Part shown: in pieces, positions 33,587 through 43,022 of the stretch | How the letters are laid out: the number at the start of each line of letters is the position of its first letter | How positions within the stretch are numbered: position 1 is the stretch's first letter | NCBI GenBank assembly: GCA_017617545.1 | Contig: JAFZVZ010000035.1 | Coordinates: 1-64,000, forward strand | From: Lachnospiraceae bacterium | GTDB lineage: Bacteria; Bacillota; Clostridia; Lachnospirales; Lachnospiraceae | Reading direction: 5' to 3' | DNA length: 64,000 nucleotides | Position numbers and translations under genes: made by a program | The notes under the pieces: model-generated | Database searches by the model: none | Seen by the model: only the letters and a program-made list of their open reading frames with translations | Told to the model about the DNA's origin: nothing

Positions 33587-34471
33587 ATGATACAGGACAT
33601 TTTCCCGAGTAAACTGGACAATCACTACACGGACGCGGAGGCGGCGGAGCAGGACTTCGTGCTGCGCATGGACGGTGACGGCAGACTGCTTGTGAAGATC
33701 ACGGACGCGCAGATCACGTTCCCGACGGGAGCGCAGATCCCGCGTGACGGTGCTGCGTATCTTTTTGACGTTGACGGACAGAAGTATTTTCTGGAGAACG
33801 GGAAGAGCGGCGCAGCGGACGGGTCCGCGGACGCGGGGGCATCGGAGGCGGAAGCATCGGCCGGCGGCGTCCTGAGCGGTTACGAGTTCAAATCTCTACG
33901 CGAACTGCGCGACTCGTGTGTCGGCAAGGAGCTGCTGATCGCGTTCACGGCGTACCACCTGTGGAAGTGGTATCGCGACAGCCGGTTCTGCGGACGCTGC
34001 GGCGCGGCGACGGAGCACGACAGTAAGGAGCGCGCGATGCGGTGTCCTGCGTGCGGCAATGTCATCTACCCGCGCATCAACCCGGCGGTGATCGTCGGCG
34101 TGATCAAGGGAGACAGCATCCTGATCACACGTTACCGCACCGGTTTTGGGCACAACGCGCTCGTGGCCGGCTTTACGGAGATCGGCGAGACGCTCGAGGA
34201 GACCGTGGCGCGCGAGGTGATGGAGGAGACCGGCGTGCGTGTGAAGAACATCCGCTACTACAAGTCACAGCCATGGGGAATGGCGCAGGATATCCTGACC
34301 GGGTTCTACTGCGAAGCGGACGGTGACGCGCAGATTCAGATGGACGCGAACGAGCTTCGGTACGCCGAGTGGGTGAAGCGTGAGGATGTGGTGCTTCAGC
34401 CGAACAACTTAAGTTTGACAAACGAGATGATGCGTATGTTCCGCGACGGAAAGATCGGAGGTACAACATGA
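33587..34471 (+). CDS. nudC: NAD(H) pyrophosphatase, Nudix family
   Basis: Cleaves NADH (and NAD-capped RNA in characterised members) to NMNH and AMP. 294 residues: N-terminal domain, a zinc ribbon with CGRC (about 134-137) and CPAC (about 153-156), then the Nudix box beginning GFTEIGETLEETVAREV and ending MEETG. After it comes SQPWGMAQDIL, matching the NudC-specific SQPWPFPxS position in its first four residues but diverging after. An Ala/Gly/Ser-rich insertion (about 65-90) lies in the N-terminal domain. It starts one base after the histidine kinase stop, with GGAAGG upstream, and overlaps the next gene by four bases. Confidence 0.9.
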   Translation: MIQDIFPSKLDNHYTDAEAAEQDFVLRMDGDGRLLVKITDAQITFPTGAQIPRDGAAYLFDVDGQKYFLENGKSGAADGSADAGASEAEASAGGVLSGYEFKSLRELRDSCVGKELLIAFTAYHLWKWYRDSRFCGRCGAATEHDSKERAMRCPACGNVIYPRINPAVIVGVIKGDSILITRYRTGFGHNALVAGFTEIGETLEETVAREVMEETGVRVKNIRYYKSQPWGMAQDILTGFYCEADGDAQIQMDANELRYAEWVKREDVVLQPNNLSLTNEMMRMFRDGKIGGTT

Positions 34472-34929
34472 CAGGACTGTTTCTTATGATATGTTTTCAA
34501 AGTGCGATCACGCTCATTGAGATCGCGGCGCTTGTGTGGGCCGGGCTCACGCTTCTGGCATTTTTCTCGATACGGCTTCTCCACCGGAGCGACCGAAAGA
34601 AGTTCCGTCCGATGACCGGGAAGACGGTCGGCCGGATCGACGAGATCGACACGCAGGAGGAGTACGACAGCGATTCCCGCGACACGACCAGCCGGTATTT
34701 CGCGAGTTACACGTTCACGGTCGACGGCATGGCGTACCGCGGACACTACCAGGAAATCGGGATGTTCGGCAGCCGCAAGGAGACGGTCGTGTATTACAAC
34801 CCGCAGGATCCTTCGGAAAATACGACCAAGTACAGCAAGGATCTTGCCACCGGCGCGTGGGCGTTCAACACGATCGGCAAGGTTTTCGGGATCATTATCC
34901 TGATCCCGGTGATCATCATCCTGATCTGA
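34468..34929 (+). CDS. DUF3592-like membrane protein
   Basis: 153 residues with an N-terminal TM helix (about 12-35), an extracytoplasmic or cytoplasmic beta domain containing YTFTVDGMAYRGHY and VVYYNPQDPSEN, the pattern typical of DUF3592, and a very hydrophobic C-terminal helix (IIILIPVIIILI). Its ATG overlaps the nudC stop (ATGA). Function of the family is unknown. Confidence 0.82.
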   Translation: MTGLFLMICFQSAITLIEIAALVWAGLTLLAFFSIRLLHRSDRKKFRPMTGKTVGRIDEIDTQEEYDSDSRDTTSRYFASYTFTVDGMAYRGHYQEIGMFGSRKETVVYYNPQDPSENTTKYSKDLATGAWAFNTIGKVFGIIILIPVIIILI

Positions 34930-35045
34930 CAGAGCCGTTTTCATACGGAAAATGGCGTGATATCTTGCATTTTCTTACAAAACGGGAACGAAGCAGGCTC
35001 ATTTTCCGCAAAGAACGCATTCGCACGAAGAAAAACATCGAATTT

Positions 35046-35080
35046 TACCCCGCAGTAGTATATAATTATACTGTGGGGTA
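35046..35080 (+). promoter_or_regulatory. 35-base dyad with TATAAT at its centre
   Basis: Arms TACCCCGCAGTA (35046-35057) and TACTGTGGGGTA (35069-35080) are complementary at 11 of 12 positions around an 11-base centre holding TATAAT (35061-35066). It lies 90 bases before the FIST-EAL gene. It may be an operator over a -10 box, or a terminator stem for the preceding operon (followed by ATTCTTT). Confidence 0.55.
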
Positions 35081-35170
35081 ATTCTTTATATTGTGCGGGA
35101 CGTCAGCGCGGCGGCCCGGAGGAGAGATTGAATAGGCGTTCCCGGCGATGCCGGGAGGGGAGGACGTAAG

Positions 35171-37780
35171 ATGTTTACGTGGAATTACCAGTACATTTCC
35201 AAGGCGAGGCTTGCGACGTCGCTGGAACAGATGGGGCTGCAGCCGGAGAAGGGCGACATCCTGATCCGGATCCACACCGCCATCCATCTTCAGGACGACG
35301 CGGTGGAGCTGGCACGGTTCATCAAGACCATCGTGCCGGAGGCGAAGATCGTCGGCACAAGCACCTCCGCGGTCATCAACCGCGGCAAGCTTGCCATGAA
35401 CCAGTGCGTGATCTCGGTCACGCAGATGAACGGAGGTCATGTTCAGACGTCCGTGATCCCGACGAGAAATCCGGAGACGGGACTTCCGATCTCCGTCGAC
35501 GAGGTGTGCCATTCGGCCCAGTGCAGGGTGCTTCGCGAGGACACGAAGCTGATCCTGATGTTCCTTGCGGGAACGTATCTGGATATCCAGCGCATGGTGG
35601 ACCACAGCAACGACTGTAAGCCCGGGATCCAGATGCTCGGCGGTATCGTGAATTTCTCCGAGATCGGTCAGCAGAAGGATTGCAAGGCGGGCTTTGTTTT
35701 TGACGAGAACGGCTGGACGTCGGAGGGACTTCTGATGGCGACGCTCGGCGGCGATACCTTTGAGTGCTTCAGCACATACGCCACGGGAGCGCAGGCGATC
35801 GGCGACGAGTTTGAGATCACGGACGCGTTCGGCAGCTGCTTCCTCAAGCTGAACGGCATTGACGCGGCGAAGGAGTACAGCACCGGCATCGGCGAGGCGC
35901 TTCGGAACCGTCCGGAGCTCGCGGAGCTGTTCCCGCTTGTGTACGCGGACATGCCGGACATCCCCGTTCCGATCCAGTATCTGGAGGAGGAGAGCCTCGC
36001 AGAGCTGTTCCCGGTGGAGGACCCGGCGTACGCGGCGATGTTCGCGCAGCGCGAAGACCTCGACCGAGAGGCGAAGAAACCGTATATCTGCACCAATCAT
36101 AATATTACTGTCGGGCGAAAGCTGCGGCGCGCGTTCATCTACGACCGCAAGATCATCGCCGACAATCACACGATGTTCAACCACGTGGAAAGCTTTGAAA
36201 AGTCGGACACGATCTTCGGCTACTCCGGCGCCGCGCGGTCGCTCATCTATTCCAACTGCGCAAAATGGGAGCTTTCCGCCTACGAGAACTCCAACATGTG
36301 CGGCTGTGTCACGAACGGCGAGATCGTGTTCGCGAACGGGCGCAACACTCTGGCGGATTGCGCGTTTGCCGTGTCCGTGCTCGGTGAGGAAGCGAATACG
36401 CAGGAGTGTAATCCGTATGCATTTTCCCACACCGACTCGCTGGCGGCGGACAACCACGCGCTTCTCAACTATCTCATGGACATGGAAAGCTTCCTCGGTC
36501 AGGGAGCGGCAGCGGGCGGAAATGATCTGCGGTCGTTCATCCGTGACTGCGAGCTGAAGCTTCTCTATTCGGAAAATGAGGATTTTCCGAACGAGGCGGC
36601 CCTTCACATGGACATCAAGCTGAAGGGGGTCGATCGCGTCTGCATCATCCAGGTTCCCGACACTTCCGGCATGAAACTCGTCTTCAACGAGGAGCTGATC
36701 CGCCTGACACAGCGCGCGTACATCGGCAAATGCGCCGACTACGCGAAGCGGCACGACTACCGTTTCTACGTGCTGGACGATTGGCGCGTGGCTCTCGGGG
36801 CACCGTCGTACGCGGTCTCCATGTCTGTGATGACGAAGAATATGGAGAATCTCCAGAAGGAGCTGTTCGCCACCACCGAGGGAATGATCGCGATCGTGCC
36901 GATCGTTTGCGTCATCAACGGATGTACGGTGGAGAACCTCGACTCGGTATACAATCGGGCCCGCATGGAGATGCTCAACAAGAATATGCAGTTCTATGTG
37001 TGCGACGCGAAGATCTTCCAGTCGGACGAGGAGAGCATCCGCGAGCGGTATCACATGGTCAACGTGATCAACTACGCGATCGCGCATGACAAGATCATCC
37101 CGTATTATCAGGGCATCCATGACAACACGACGGGAACGATCCACCACTATGAGTCGCTGATGCGGCTCGAGGATGAGAACGGAACGATCTACTCGCCGTA
37201 TCGCTTCCTCGACGTGGCGCGCTCGTACGGACTTCTGTACGACTCCGTGTCGTCGATCATGATCCGCAAGGTGTTCGAGCGATTCCGCGATGCCGAGGAC
37301 ATCAGCGTCAGCATCAACCTCGGTATGCGCGACATCAAGAACCGGGATACGATGGAGTTGCTGTTTGATTTGCTCGGAGAAGTGAAGCATCCGGAGAACT
37401 TTATCTTTGAGATACTGGAGAGTGAGGACGTGGAGGCCTACGATGTTCTGGAGAGCTTCGTGGACCGCGTGCATCAGCTGGGCGGCAAGATCTCCATCGA
37501 TGACTTCGGCAGCGGCTACTCTAACCTGCAGCATGTCGTGAGCATCCATTCGGATTATATCAAGATCGACGGCTCGATCGTTCGCAACTGCTGCAACAGC
37601 CCGGAGTCGGAGCTTTTGATCAGCCTGATCGTGGGTTACAAGCAGCTTGGCATGCAGAATCTTCGGATCGTGGCGGAGTTCGTGGAAAATGAGCAGATCC
37701 AGGATGTGCTGCTGCGGCACGGCATCGACTACTCGCAGGGGTATTTATTTTCCAAACCGACACCGGAGATCGCGGTGTAA
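35171..37780 (+). CDS. FIST-sensor c-di-GMP phosphodiesterase (FIST-GGDEF-like-EAL)
   Basis: 869 residues, no TM or signal peptide. The N-terminal third is a FIST sensor domain (with VGTSTSAVINRG), followed by a FIST_C-like region to about 400. Residues 450-630 look like a degenerate GGDEF domain without an intact GGDEF signature. Residues 640-869 are an EAL domain: YESLMRL (EAL variant), SINLGM, EILESE, SIDDFGSGYSN, YIKIDGS, AEFVEN and QGYLFSKP. The metal- and c-di-GMP-binding residues seem present, so it should be an active phosphodiesterase. A GGGGAGG ribosome site follows a small hairpin (35141-35155). The neighbouring sensor gene is probably cotranscribed. Confidence 0.92.
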   Translation: MFTWNYQYISKARLATSLEQMGLQPEKGDILIRIHTAIHLQDDAVELARFIKTIVPEAKIVGTSTSAVINRGKLAMNQCVISVTQMNGGHVQTSVIPTRNPETGLPISVDEVCHSAQCRVLREDTKLILMFLAGTYLDIQRMVDHSNDCKPGIQMLGGIVNFSEIGQQKDCKAGFVFDENGWTSEGLLMATLGGDTFECFSTYATGAQAIGDEFEITDAFGSCFLKLNGIDAAKEYSTGIGEALRNRPELAELFPLVYADMPDIPVPIQYLEEESLAELFPVEDPAYAAMFAQREDLDREAKKPYICTNHNITVGRKLRRAFIYDRKIIADNHTMFNHVESFEKSDTIFGYSGAARSLIYSNCAKWELSAYENSNMCGCVTNGEIVFANGRNTLADCAFAVSVLGEEANTQECNPYAFSHTDSLAADNHALLNYLMDMESFLGQGAAAGGNDLRSFIRDCELKLLYSENEDFPNEAALHMDIKLKGVDRVCIIQVPDTSGMKLVFNEELIRLTQRAYIGKCADYAKRHDYRFYVLDDWRVALGAPSYAVSMSVMTKNMENLQKELFATTEGMIAIVPIVCVINGCTVENLDSVYNRARMEMLNKNMQFYVCDAKIFQSDEESIRERYHMVNVINYAIAHDKIIPYYQGIHDNTTGTIHHYESLMRLEDENGTIYSPYRFLDVARSYGLLYDSVSSIMIRKVFERFRDAEDISVSINLGMRDIKNRDTMELLFDLLGEVKHPENFIFEILESEDVEAYDVLESFVDRVHQLGGKISIDDFGSGYSNLQHVVSIHSDYIKIDGSIVRNCCNSPESELLISLIVGYKQLGMQNLRIVAEFVENEQIQDVLLRHGIDYSQGYLFSKPTPEIAV

Positions 37781-37804
37781 GCTGAAGAGGAAAGGGGTTC
37801 GCTT

Positions 37805-39544
37805 ATGGCAAGTATTGGGGATTCAAAGAAAACGATCGGCTTGATCCTTGAGGATATCTCCGTCGACTACTCGAAGGAGATCATACACAGCGTTCGCACG
37901 GCCATCGCGGGACACCGCGACATGCGCCTTGTGGTGCTCGCGGGCATTCACGACGAGGAGAAGAACCGCAGGGACGGCAACTACTGGTACAAGACGGTGC
38001 ACAACTCCGTGTACCACCTTGAGGAGATGCTGAACCTGGACGGACTGATCCTGACGCTGCCGAATATATGCGGCGTCAGCGGTGATGACGTCATCGATGA
38101 GAGATACAGCAAATTTGCGAGCGTTCCGAAGGTGTTCATCTCGACGGATGTCGCAGACGCGACAACGGTGCGCTACGACAATGAGCAGGGACTTCGCGAA
38201 GCGATCGAATACCTGGTCAACGTCAAGGGCGTTACGAGGCTTTGTATGCTCGGAGGACGGGATGACAACGGTGATGCCCAGGAGCGCAAGCGTGTGTTTA
38301 TGGAATGCCTGCAGCGCAACAGACTTGCGTACAGCGAGGATATGTACGAGAAGACGGACATGTCGATCGAATCGCGCGCGCCCGCGGAGCGTCTGATGGA
38401 CCGCAACCCCGATGCGCAGGCGATCTTCTGTGTCAACGACCAGGTCGCGGTGTCGCTGTACGATGTCCTGAAGGAGCGAGGCATCACGCCCGGCAAGGAT
38501 GTGCAGGTCTTCGGATATGACAACACCAAGTTTGCAGGGACAATGATCCCTCCGCTCGCGTCCATCGGCGCGGACGGCGTAACACTTGGACAGAAGGCCG
38601 TGGAACTGCTTCTGGAGAAGATGGAAGGTCGGGAAGTGGAATCGGTAATCCTTCCGACGAGACTGTACGGCCGTGAATCGCTCGAGTACGAGATGTACGA
38701 GTACACGACGATGGAGATGCTGCAGGTGGACCAGGCGTTCGTCTACCGCATGTTCGACGATTGTTTCTACCGCTACGCGAGTGAGATCCACGACAATGAC
38801 GAGGTCAACCTGCGGAGATTATTTTACGAATTCATATCGCGGATGCTTCGCTCCATGATCGCCGGTACCATGACGATGGAGGAGTTCACGGAGCTGCGCA
38901 AGCTGATCCACATCTTCTTCTCCAACGGGGCGATGAAGTACACCGATCCCGCGAAGCTGGTGAGGAGCATCGAGCGCCTGCAGAACAGCATGAACAAGTC
39001 GCAGAAGACCGTTACGGCGAACTATATGAACAACCGCTGCTTCTCGTACATGAAGGACCGCGCGATCCTCGCGATGTCCGAGGAGATCAACGCGATCGGT
39101 GAGAACCTGAAGAAGGGCCGCGAGAGGCTGCAGGATTTCTTCGTGCAGTGCATGGATTTCGACGAGGTTGCCAAGGTCGACGAGGAGACGATCATCCGGT
39201 GCTGCGACCGGTTGGGACTTCCGAACATCGCGGTGTTCCTGTTTGAGAAGCCGGTCGATTATCAGGACGGAAAGCCTTTGGAGTTTCCGAACGTGATCCG
39301 GCTGATGTGCACGGTGCGCGACGAGGAGATCCGCGTGCTGGCACCGCAGAGAAGGCTCTGTCCGGTCAGCGGAATCTTAGAGAGAACGGAGCTTCCGAAA
39401 CGAGACAGCTTTGCGGCAATCCCTATATTCTACGGTTGTAGAATTTACGGGCTTTTGCTCTCGGAAATGAACGAGTACACGGCCGACCGCGGCAACATCG
39501 TAGCTGACCAGCTCGGAAGAACGCTGCGGATCAACGGACTGTGA
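37805..39544 (+). CDS. LacI-type ligand-binding sensor without DNA-binding domain
   Basis: 579 residues, cytoplasmic. Residues 8-300 are a periplasmic-binding-protein-like domain of the LacI regulator class (TIGLILEDIS at the start, AIFCVNDQVAVSLYDVL, VQVFGYDNTKFAG and PPLASIGADG), but there is no N-terminal helix-turn-helix and no signal peptide. The middle is helical, and residues about 440-579 resemble a GAF-like fold. Related proteins in Clostridia carry a GGDEF domain at the end; this one does not. It starts 24 bases after the EAL gene, so a role as a ligand sensor for c-di-GMP turnover is a reasonable inference. AAAGGGG ribosome site. Confidence 0.82.
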   Translation: MASIGDSKKTIGLILEDISVDYSKEIIHSVRTAIAGHRDMRLVVLAGIHDEEKNRRDGNYWYKTVHNSVYHLEEMLNLDGLILTLPNICGVSGDDVIDERYSKFASVPKVFISTDVADATTVRYDNEQGLREAIEYLVNVKGVTRLCMLGGRDDNGDAQERKRVFMECLQRNRLAYSEDMYEKTDMSIESRAPAERLMDRNPDAQAIFCVNDQVAVSLYDVLKERGITPGKDVQVFGYDNTKFAGTMIPPLASIGADGVTLGQKAVELLLEKMEGREVESVILPTRLYGRESLEYEMYEYTTMEMLQVDQAFVYRMFDDCFYRYASEIHDNDEVNLRRLFYEFISRMLRSMIAGTMTMEEFTELRKLIHIFFSNGAMKYTDPAKLVRSIERLQNSMNKSQKTVTANYMNNRCFSYMKDRAILAMSEEINAIGENLKKGRERLQDFFVQCMDFDEVAKVDEETIIRCCDRLGLPNIAVFLFEKPVDYQDGKPLEFPNVIRLMCTVRDEEIRVLAPQRRLCPVSGILERTELPKRDSFAAIPIFYGCRIYGLLLSEMNEYTADRGNIVADQLGRTLRINGL

Positions 39545-39561
39545 TCAGGAGGTAAATAACA

Positions 39562-40131
39562 ATGGGTAAACTGAATTGGAAGGCCGGCAACATGCTCTAT
39601 CCGGTGCCGGTGGTTATGGTGAGCTGCAAGAAGCCCGGGGCTGACGAGAAGCCGAACATCGTGACGCTCGCGTGGGCGGGCACGATCTGCTCCGATCCGG
39701 TGATGCTGTCCGTGTCGATCCGCCCTGAGCGGTATTCGCACGAGATCATCGAGGAGAGCGGCGAGTTTGTGGTCAACCTTGTGACTGAGGAGCTTGCGGA
39801 GTCGTGTGACTGGTGCGGCGTGCGTTCCGGACGCGACTACGACAAATTCAGCGAGCGCAACCTGACCGAGTACCGCTCGGACTACATGGAGACGCCTGCC
39901 ATCGCGGAGAGCCCGGTCAACCTGTACTGCAAGGTAAAGAAGGTGGAGCGCCTCGGCTCGCACGACATGTACATCGCGGAGGTCACGGGTGTCACCGTCG
40001 ACGACCGCTACATGGACGAGAAGGGACGCTTCGATCTTGAGGCCGCCAACCTTGTCGCTTACTCGCACGGTGTGTACCACGCGCTCGGCGAGAAGCTCGG
40101 AACCTTCGGGTACTCCGTAAAGAAGCAGTGA
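39562..40131 (+). CDS. Flavin reductase-like FMN-binding protein
   Basis: 189 residues with the split-barrel FMN-binding pattern: an early PVPVVMVSCKKP strand, NIVTLAWAGTICSDPVMLS, and FVVNLVTEELAES with a following Cys. Typical length for the flavin reductase family. Members reduce FMN/FAD with NAD(P)H or act on aromatic substrates; this one cannot be placed more precisely. AGGAGG precedes the ATG, 18 bases after the sensor gene; a strong terminator follows. Confidence 0.9.
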   Translation: MGKLNWKAGNMLYPVPVVMVSCKKPGADEKPNIVTLAWAGTICSDPVMLSVSIRPERYSHEIIEESGEFVVNLVTEELAESCDWCGVRSGRDYDKFSERNLTEYRSDYMETPAIAESPVNLYCKVKKVERLGSHDMYIAEVTGVTVDDRYMDEKGRFDLEAANLVAYSHGVYHALGEKLGTFGYSVKKQ

Positions 40132-40153
40132 GATAATTCAACGGAACATAACA

Positions 40154-40188
40154 AAAGCCGCAGGCGATCCTGCGGCTTTGTTTTTTTT
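40154..40188. terminator. Strong bidirectional terminator
   Basis: AAAGCCGCAGG/CCTGCGGCTTT (40154-40164 with 40169-40179), CGAT loop, then GTTTTTTTT on the plus strand. The minus strand gives TTTTGTTATG. It separates convergent genes. Confidence 0.88.
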
Positions 40189-40236
40189 GTTCGATTTTGC
40201 CTTGTTGTAACGCCGAACGGCCTGCGTTGCCTGCGA

Positions 40237-41670
40237 TCACTGCTTCCTGTTTCGCTGCTTCCTGCGCGCTAACATGCGCTTGCGCTCCCTTCGGTGAAGG
40301 ATCACCTGCGCCGTCAGCACCGCGCCGACGATGAAGAGAATGCCGCAAGCGATCGGAAGGAGCGGGTTGACCTTGTCGTCGTCCCCGGACTTCTTCGTGT
40401 CGTCCGATGAGGATTTCGTATCCTTGCCGTCATCGGGCGCCGGCGTCGGGGTAGAAGTGGGTGTCGGCGTCGGGGTGAGACTGGGGATTTCCTGCCGCAG
40501 CACGGCACCGCAGCTGACGCATGTGTACTCGGCGAGACCGGGCGCTTCCACCGTTGCTTCGGTCACGACATTGAAATCGGCCGAAAGTGTGTGCACGGGG
40601 GTCGTGTACTGGTCGCGGTACGAGTACCCGCATGTCTTGCAGGTGTGCTCCGTGTAGCCGGGAGCCTCACCGGCCGCGTCGTGGACGGCATCCTCGAAAT
40701 CGGGATTGTCGCACATGTGCGGCAACAGATTGACTGAGTAATCCTTGCGCTCGTCGCGCTTGAAGTCGAAGGTGTTGTTGGCCTCGCTGAACTTGTGGTC
40801 CATGACCTCGCCGAAGTCCTTCACGCAGTAGGCGCGCCGGTTTGTATTGTCCTCGAAAAATGTGATAAACCCTTTGAGGGTGTTGTTCTTCACAAAGCCG
40901 TCGCGGTCGAACCGCTTCGGGTAAATGATGTACATGCCGACCATACCGCCGCTGTGCACGTAGCCGTGGTCGGAGATGTAACCGGCGATATCGATCGTGC
41001 AGCCGTCGATGTCGGGATAGCCCGCGCCGCAGATGCCGCCGAGATACTGCTCGTCGCGGTTGGCCTTGTCCAGGTCGGTGTTCACGAGTGTCACGTCGAT
41101 CACGCAGTCGCGGATGACCGCGTTGCCGTAGCCGATGACGCCGCCGACGCCGAACATCCGTCCGTTGTCCACGTCGAGGCGGATCGAGCCGACGACCTCA
41201 CAATTCTCGATCACGGTCTCCGAGGCGAAGCCCGCGATGCCTCCTAAGAAGCAGTCACCGTCGAAATTGTGCATCAGGTCGATGCCGAGCAGGCGGACTC
41301 CGGTGATCGAAGCATTTTCCGCGATCGCGAACAACCCCGCGAAATGTGTGTCGTACGTCTTGCGGTTGCCGTCATAGGTCACGCGTGTCTCCTCGGACAC
41401 CGCTGCCTTGTTCAGGTTGAGAATGTAATGACCGTTGCCTTTGAACCTACCGGTGAACGTGATGGCCGGCCACTCGACGCCGTTTAAGTCAATGTCGGTC
41501 ATAAGTTCATACGTGCCCGCGGGATTGTCCTTTATCGTGAGCAGATCGTCCACGGAGTAGATCTTTACCGGGGCGCCGGAGACGGGTTCGTCCGCGAGCG
41601 CGATGTTTCCGAGCACAAGGACCGCGGTCATCGTCAGAATAAGAGCCAATACGATCTTGAATCGTTTCAT
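40237..41670 (-). CDS. Secreted surface protein with GLUG-like repeats and C-terminal anchor
   Basis: 477 residues. Signal peptide at the N-terminus (MKRFKIVLALILTMTAVLVL, cleavage probably after ALA). The next 250 residues resemble GLUG/right-handed beta-helix repeats (GGIAGFASETVIENCEV, GVGGVIGYGNAVIRDC). Two short repeats each hold a CxxC in a YTCxxCG or HTCKTCG context, as in many Clostridial adhesins. A Thr-Pro-rich linker, an Asp/Lys/Ser stretch, a TM helix (about 435-455) and a very basic tail complete it. The start at 41670 follows GGGAGG; the frame is open 12 codons further upstream. Likely a cell-surface adhesin or binding protein. Confidence 0.85.
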   Translation of the reverse strand: MKRFKIVLALILTMTAVLVLGNIALADEPVSGAPVKIYSVDDLLTIKDNPAGTYELMTDIDLNGVEWPAITFTGRFKGNGHYILNLNKAAVSEETRVTYDGNRKTYDTHFAGLFAIAENASITGVRLLGIDLMHNFDGDCFLGGIAGFASETVIENCEVVGSIRLDVDNGRMFGVGGVIGYGNAVIRDCVIDVTLVNTDLDKANRDEQYLGGICGAGYPDIDGCTIDIAGYISDHGYVHSGGMVGMYIIYPKRFDRDGFVKNNTLKGFITFFEDNTNRRAYCVKDFGEVMDHKFSEANNTFDFKRDERKDYSVNLLPHMCDNPDFEDAVHDAAGEAPGYTEHTCKTCGYSYRDQYTTPVHTLSADFNVVTEATVEAPGLAEYTCVSCGAVLRQEIPSLTPTPTPTSTPTPAPDDGKDTKSSSDDTKKSGDDDKVNPLLPIACGILFIVGAVLTAQVILHRRERKRMLARRKQRNRKQ

Positions 41671-41850
41671 TGTATGCCTCCCTCGGCGCATGGTGTCAGC
41701 AGACACCCGGCGGGCCGCAATAAAGCTGCGGGGACACGCCGCGCCACAAGCGATATGATAGCAGATTACCGCCGAGAAAGCAAGAAGCGGGGCGAGGAAG
41801 CTTTCCTTTCAAAAAGTATCGGATACAGCAAGAACAGCATAGGAAAATCC

Positions 41851-41879
41851 TTTTCAACGCCGTGAGGATGTGCTATCAT
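41851..41879 (+). promoter_or_regulatory. Promoter of the AEC transporter gene
   Basis: TTTTCA (41851-41856), 17-base spacer, TATCAT (41874-41879) with extended TGC before it, 66 bases from the ATG. Confidence 0.6.
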
Positions 41880-41945
41880 GAATTGCGTTTGGGAAAATGA
41901 CAGGGAGCCGTCACCGGCCTGCCTGATTGATACAGGGGTATACCC

Positions 41946-42995
41946 ATGAGTTTGAGTGTGATACTTCAGCAGATGGGCGTTATCTGCATCCTCGTCTCCA
42001 TCGGGATCTACATGCAGAAACGCAACATCGCTGACAATCTGACATCGAAGAAGCTGTCCGCCATCGTCGTGGACATCTGCAACCCGGCGCTGATCCTGGC
42101 GTCGATCCTTGGCGGAGGTCTGACGGCGACGCACCGCGACCTGCTGATCGCGGCAGCGCTCGGCGCGGGACTGTACGCGCTGCTTGTCGTGCTCGGGTTC
42201 GTGCTTCCGCGCATACTGCGTGTGGAGCCGGAGAACCGTCGCTTTTACAACCTGATGACCGTTTACACAAACACCGGCTTTCTTGGGATCCCGGTCGCGA
42301 GAGCGGTGCTCCCGGCGAACTCGATCTTGTACGTGATCGTCGTCAACGTATTCTACAGCCTTCTGTTCTATACGCACGGCATGGCGATCCTCGGGAACGG
42401 ACCGAAAGCGCGGGAGGCAGAGAAGAACGGCGAGAGCGGGGAAGTGGACGCGGTTGCGACCGATGACGAGGCGGTTGGCGCGAAGAGCGGTGTACAGACC
42501 GGCGCGGTGAGCAAAGAAAAGAGAGGTTTTGCCTCGACATTCCGCCAGGCGATCAACCCCGGCACGGTCATGGCGATCTTCAGCCTGGTGGTGTTCTGGT
42601 TTGACCTGAAGCTGCCGCCGATCCTGGCCAACACCGTGAGCTACGTCGGCAACGCCACGGTGTTCCTGTCGATGGCGCTGCTCGGAATCAACATCGCGCG
42701 CTCGCATTTCGCGGAGCATATGAAAAACGCGAGGATATGGGTGTACATCGCGCTTCGCCTGGTGCTGCTGCCGACGGTGATCATGCTCGTGATGAACGCA
42801 TTTTCCTTCGACCCTGCCGCGACGCTCGCAATGGGACTGATGGCGGCAGTGCCGGTCGGCAACCTGCCGATGATCCAGGCCGAGAAGATCGGCGAGGATA
42901 CGAGCATACTGACGGCCGCGATCGCGGTGACGACGGCGGTGTCGATGGTGACGATCACGGCGCTGGTGTTCGCATTTTCCGCGCTGTTATACTGA
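41946..42995 (+). CDS. AEC-family (auxin efflux carrier-like) transporter
   Basis: 349 residues with ten hydrophobic segments in two groups of five. The family hallmark regions NPALILASI near residue 40-50, YTNTGFLGIPVA near 105, and the C-terminal GNLPMIQAEKIGEDT are all present. Members export organic acids such as malate or malonate, or unknown anions. Between the halves is a long hydrophilic Glu/Gly/Ala/Asp linker (about 155-195). The ribosome site AGGGG is part of a GGGTATACCC palindrome directly before the ATG. A gene of unknown function follows 27 bases later. Confidence 0.9.
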   Translation: MSLSVILQQMGVICILVSIGIYMQKRNIADNLTSKKLSAIVVDICNPALILASILGGGLTATHRDLLIAAALGAGLYALLVVLGFVLPRILRVEPENRRFYNLMTVYTNTGFLGIPVARAVLPANSILYVIVVNVFYSLLFYTHGMAILGNGPKAREAEKNGESGEVDAVATDDEAVGAKSGVQTGAVSKEKRGFASTFRQAINPGTVMAIFSLVVFWFDLKLPPILANTVSYVGNATVFLSMALLGINIARSHFAEHMKNARIWVYIALRLVLLPTVIMLVMNAFSFDPAATLAMGLMAAVPVGNLPMIQAEKIGEDTSILTAAIAVTTAVSMVTITALVFAFSALLY

Positions 42996-43022
42996 CTGCG
43001 GCAATGTTAGGGGTGAGAACTT

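Noticed and set aside
35081..35163. Cyclic di-GMP riboswitch before the EAL-domain gene
   Set aside because: The region has a small hairpin (35141-35155) but none of the conserved GEMM elements.
35066..37720. Open antisense frame of 884 codons opposite the FIST-EAL gene
   Set aside because: It mirrors a clearly coding gene with recognisable domains. Its translation is Arg/His/Asp-rich without domain motifs, the usual shadow of G+C-rich codon choice.
41936..41945. GGGTATACCC palindrome over the ribosome site of the AEC gene as a regulatory hairpin
   Set aside because: With no loop bases between the arms it cannot fold well as RNA, and ten bases is short for an operator; noted only in the gene entry.
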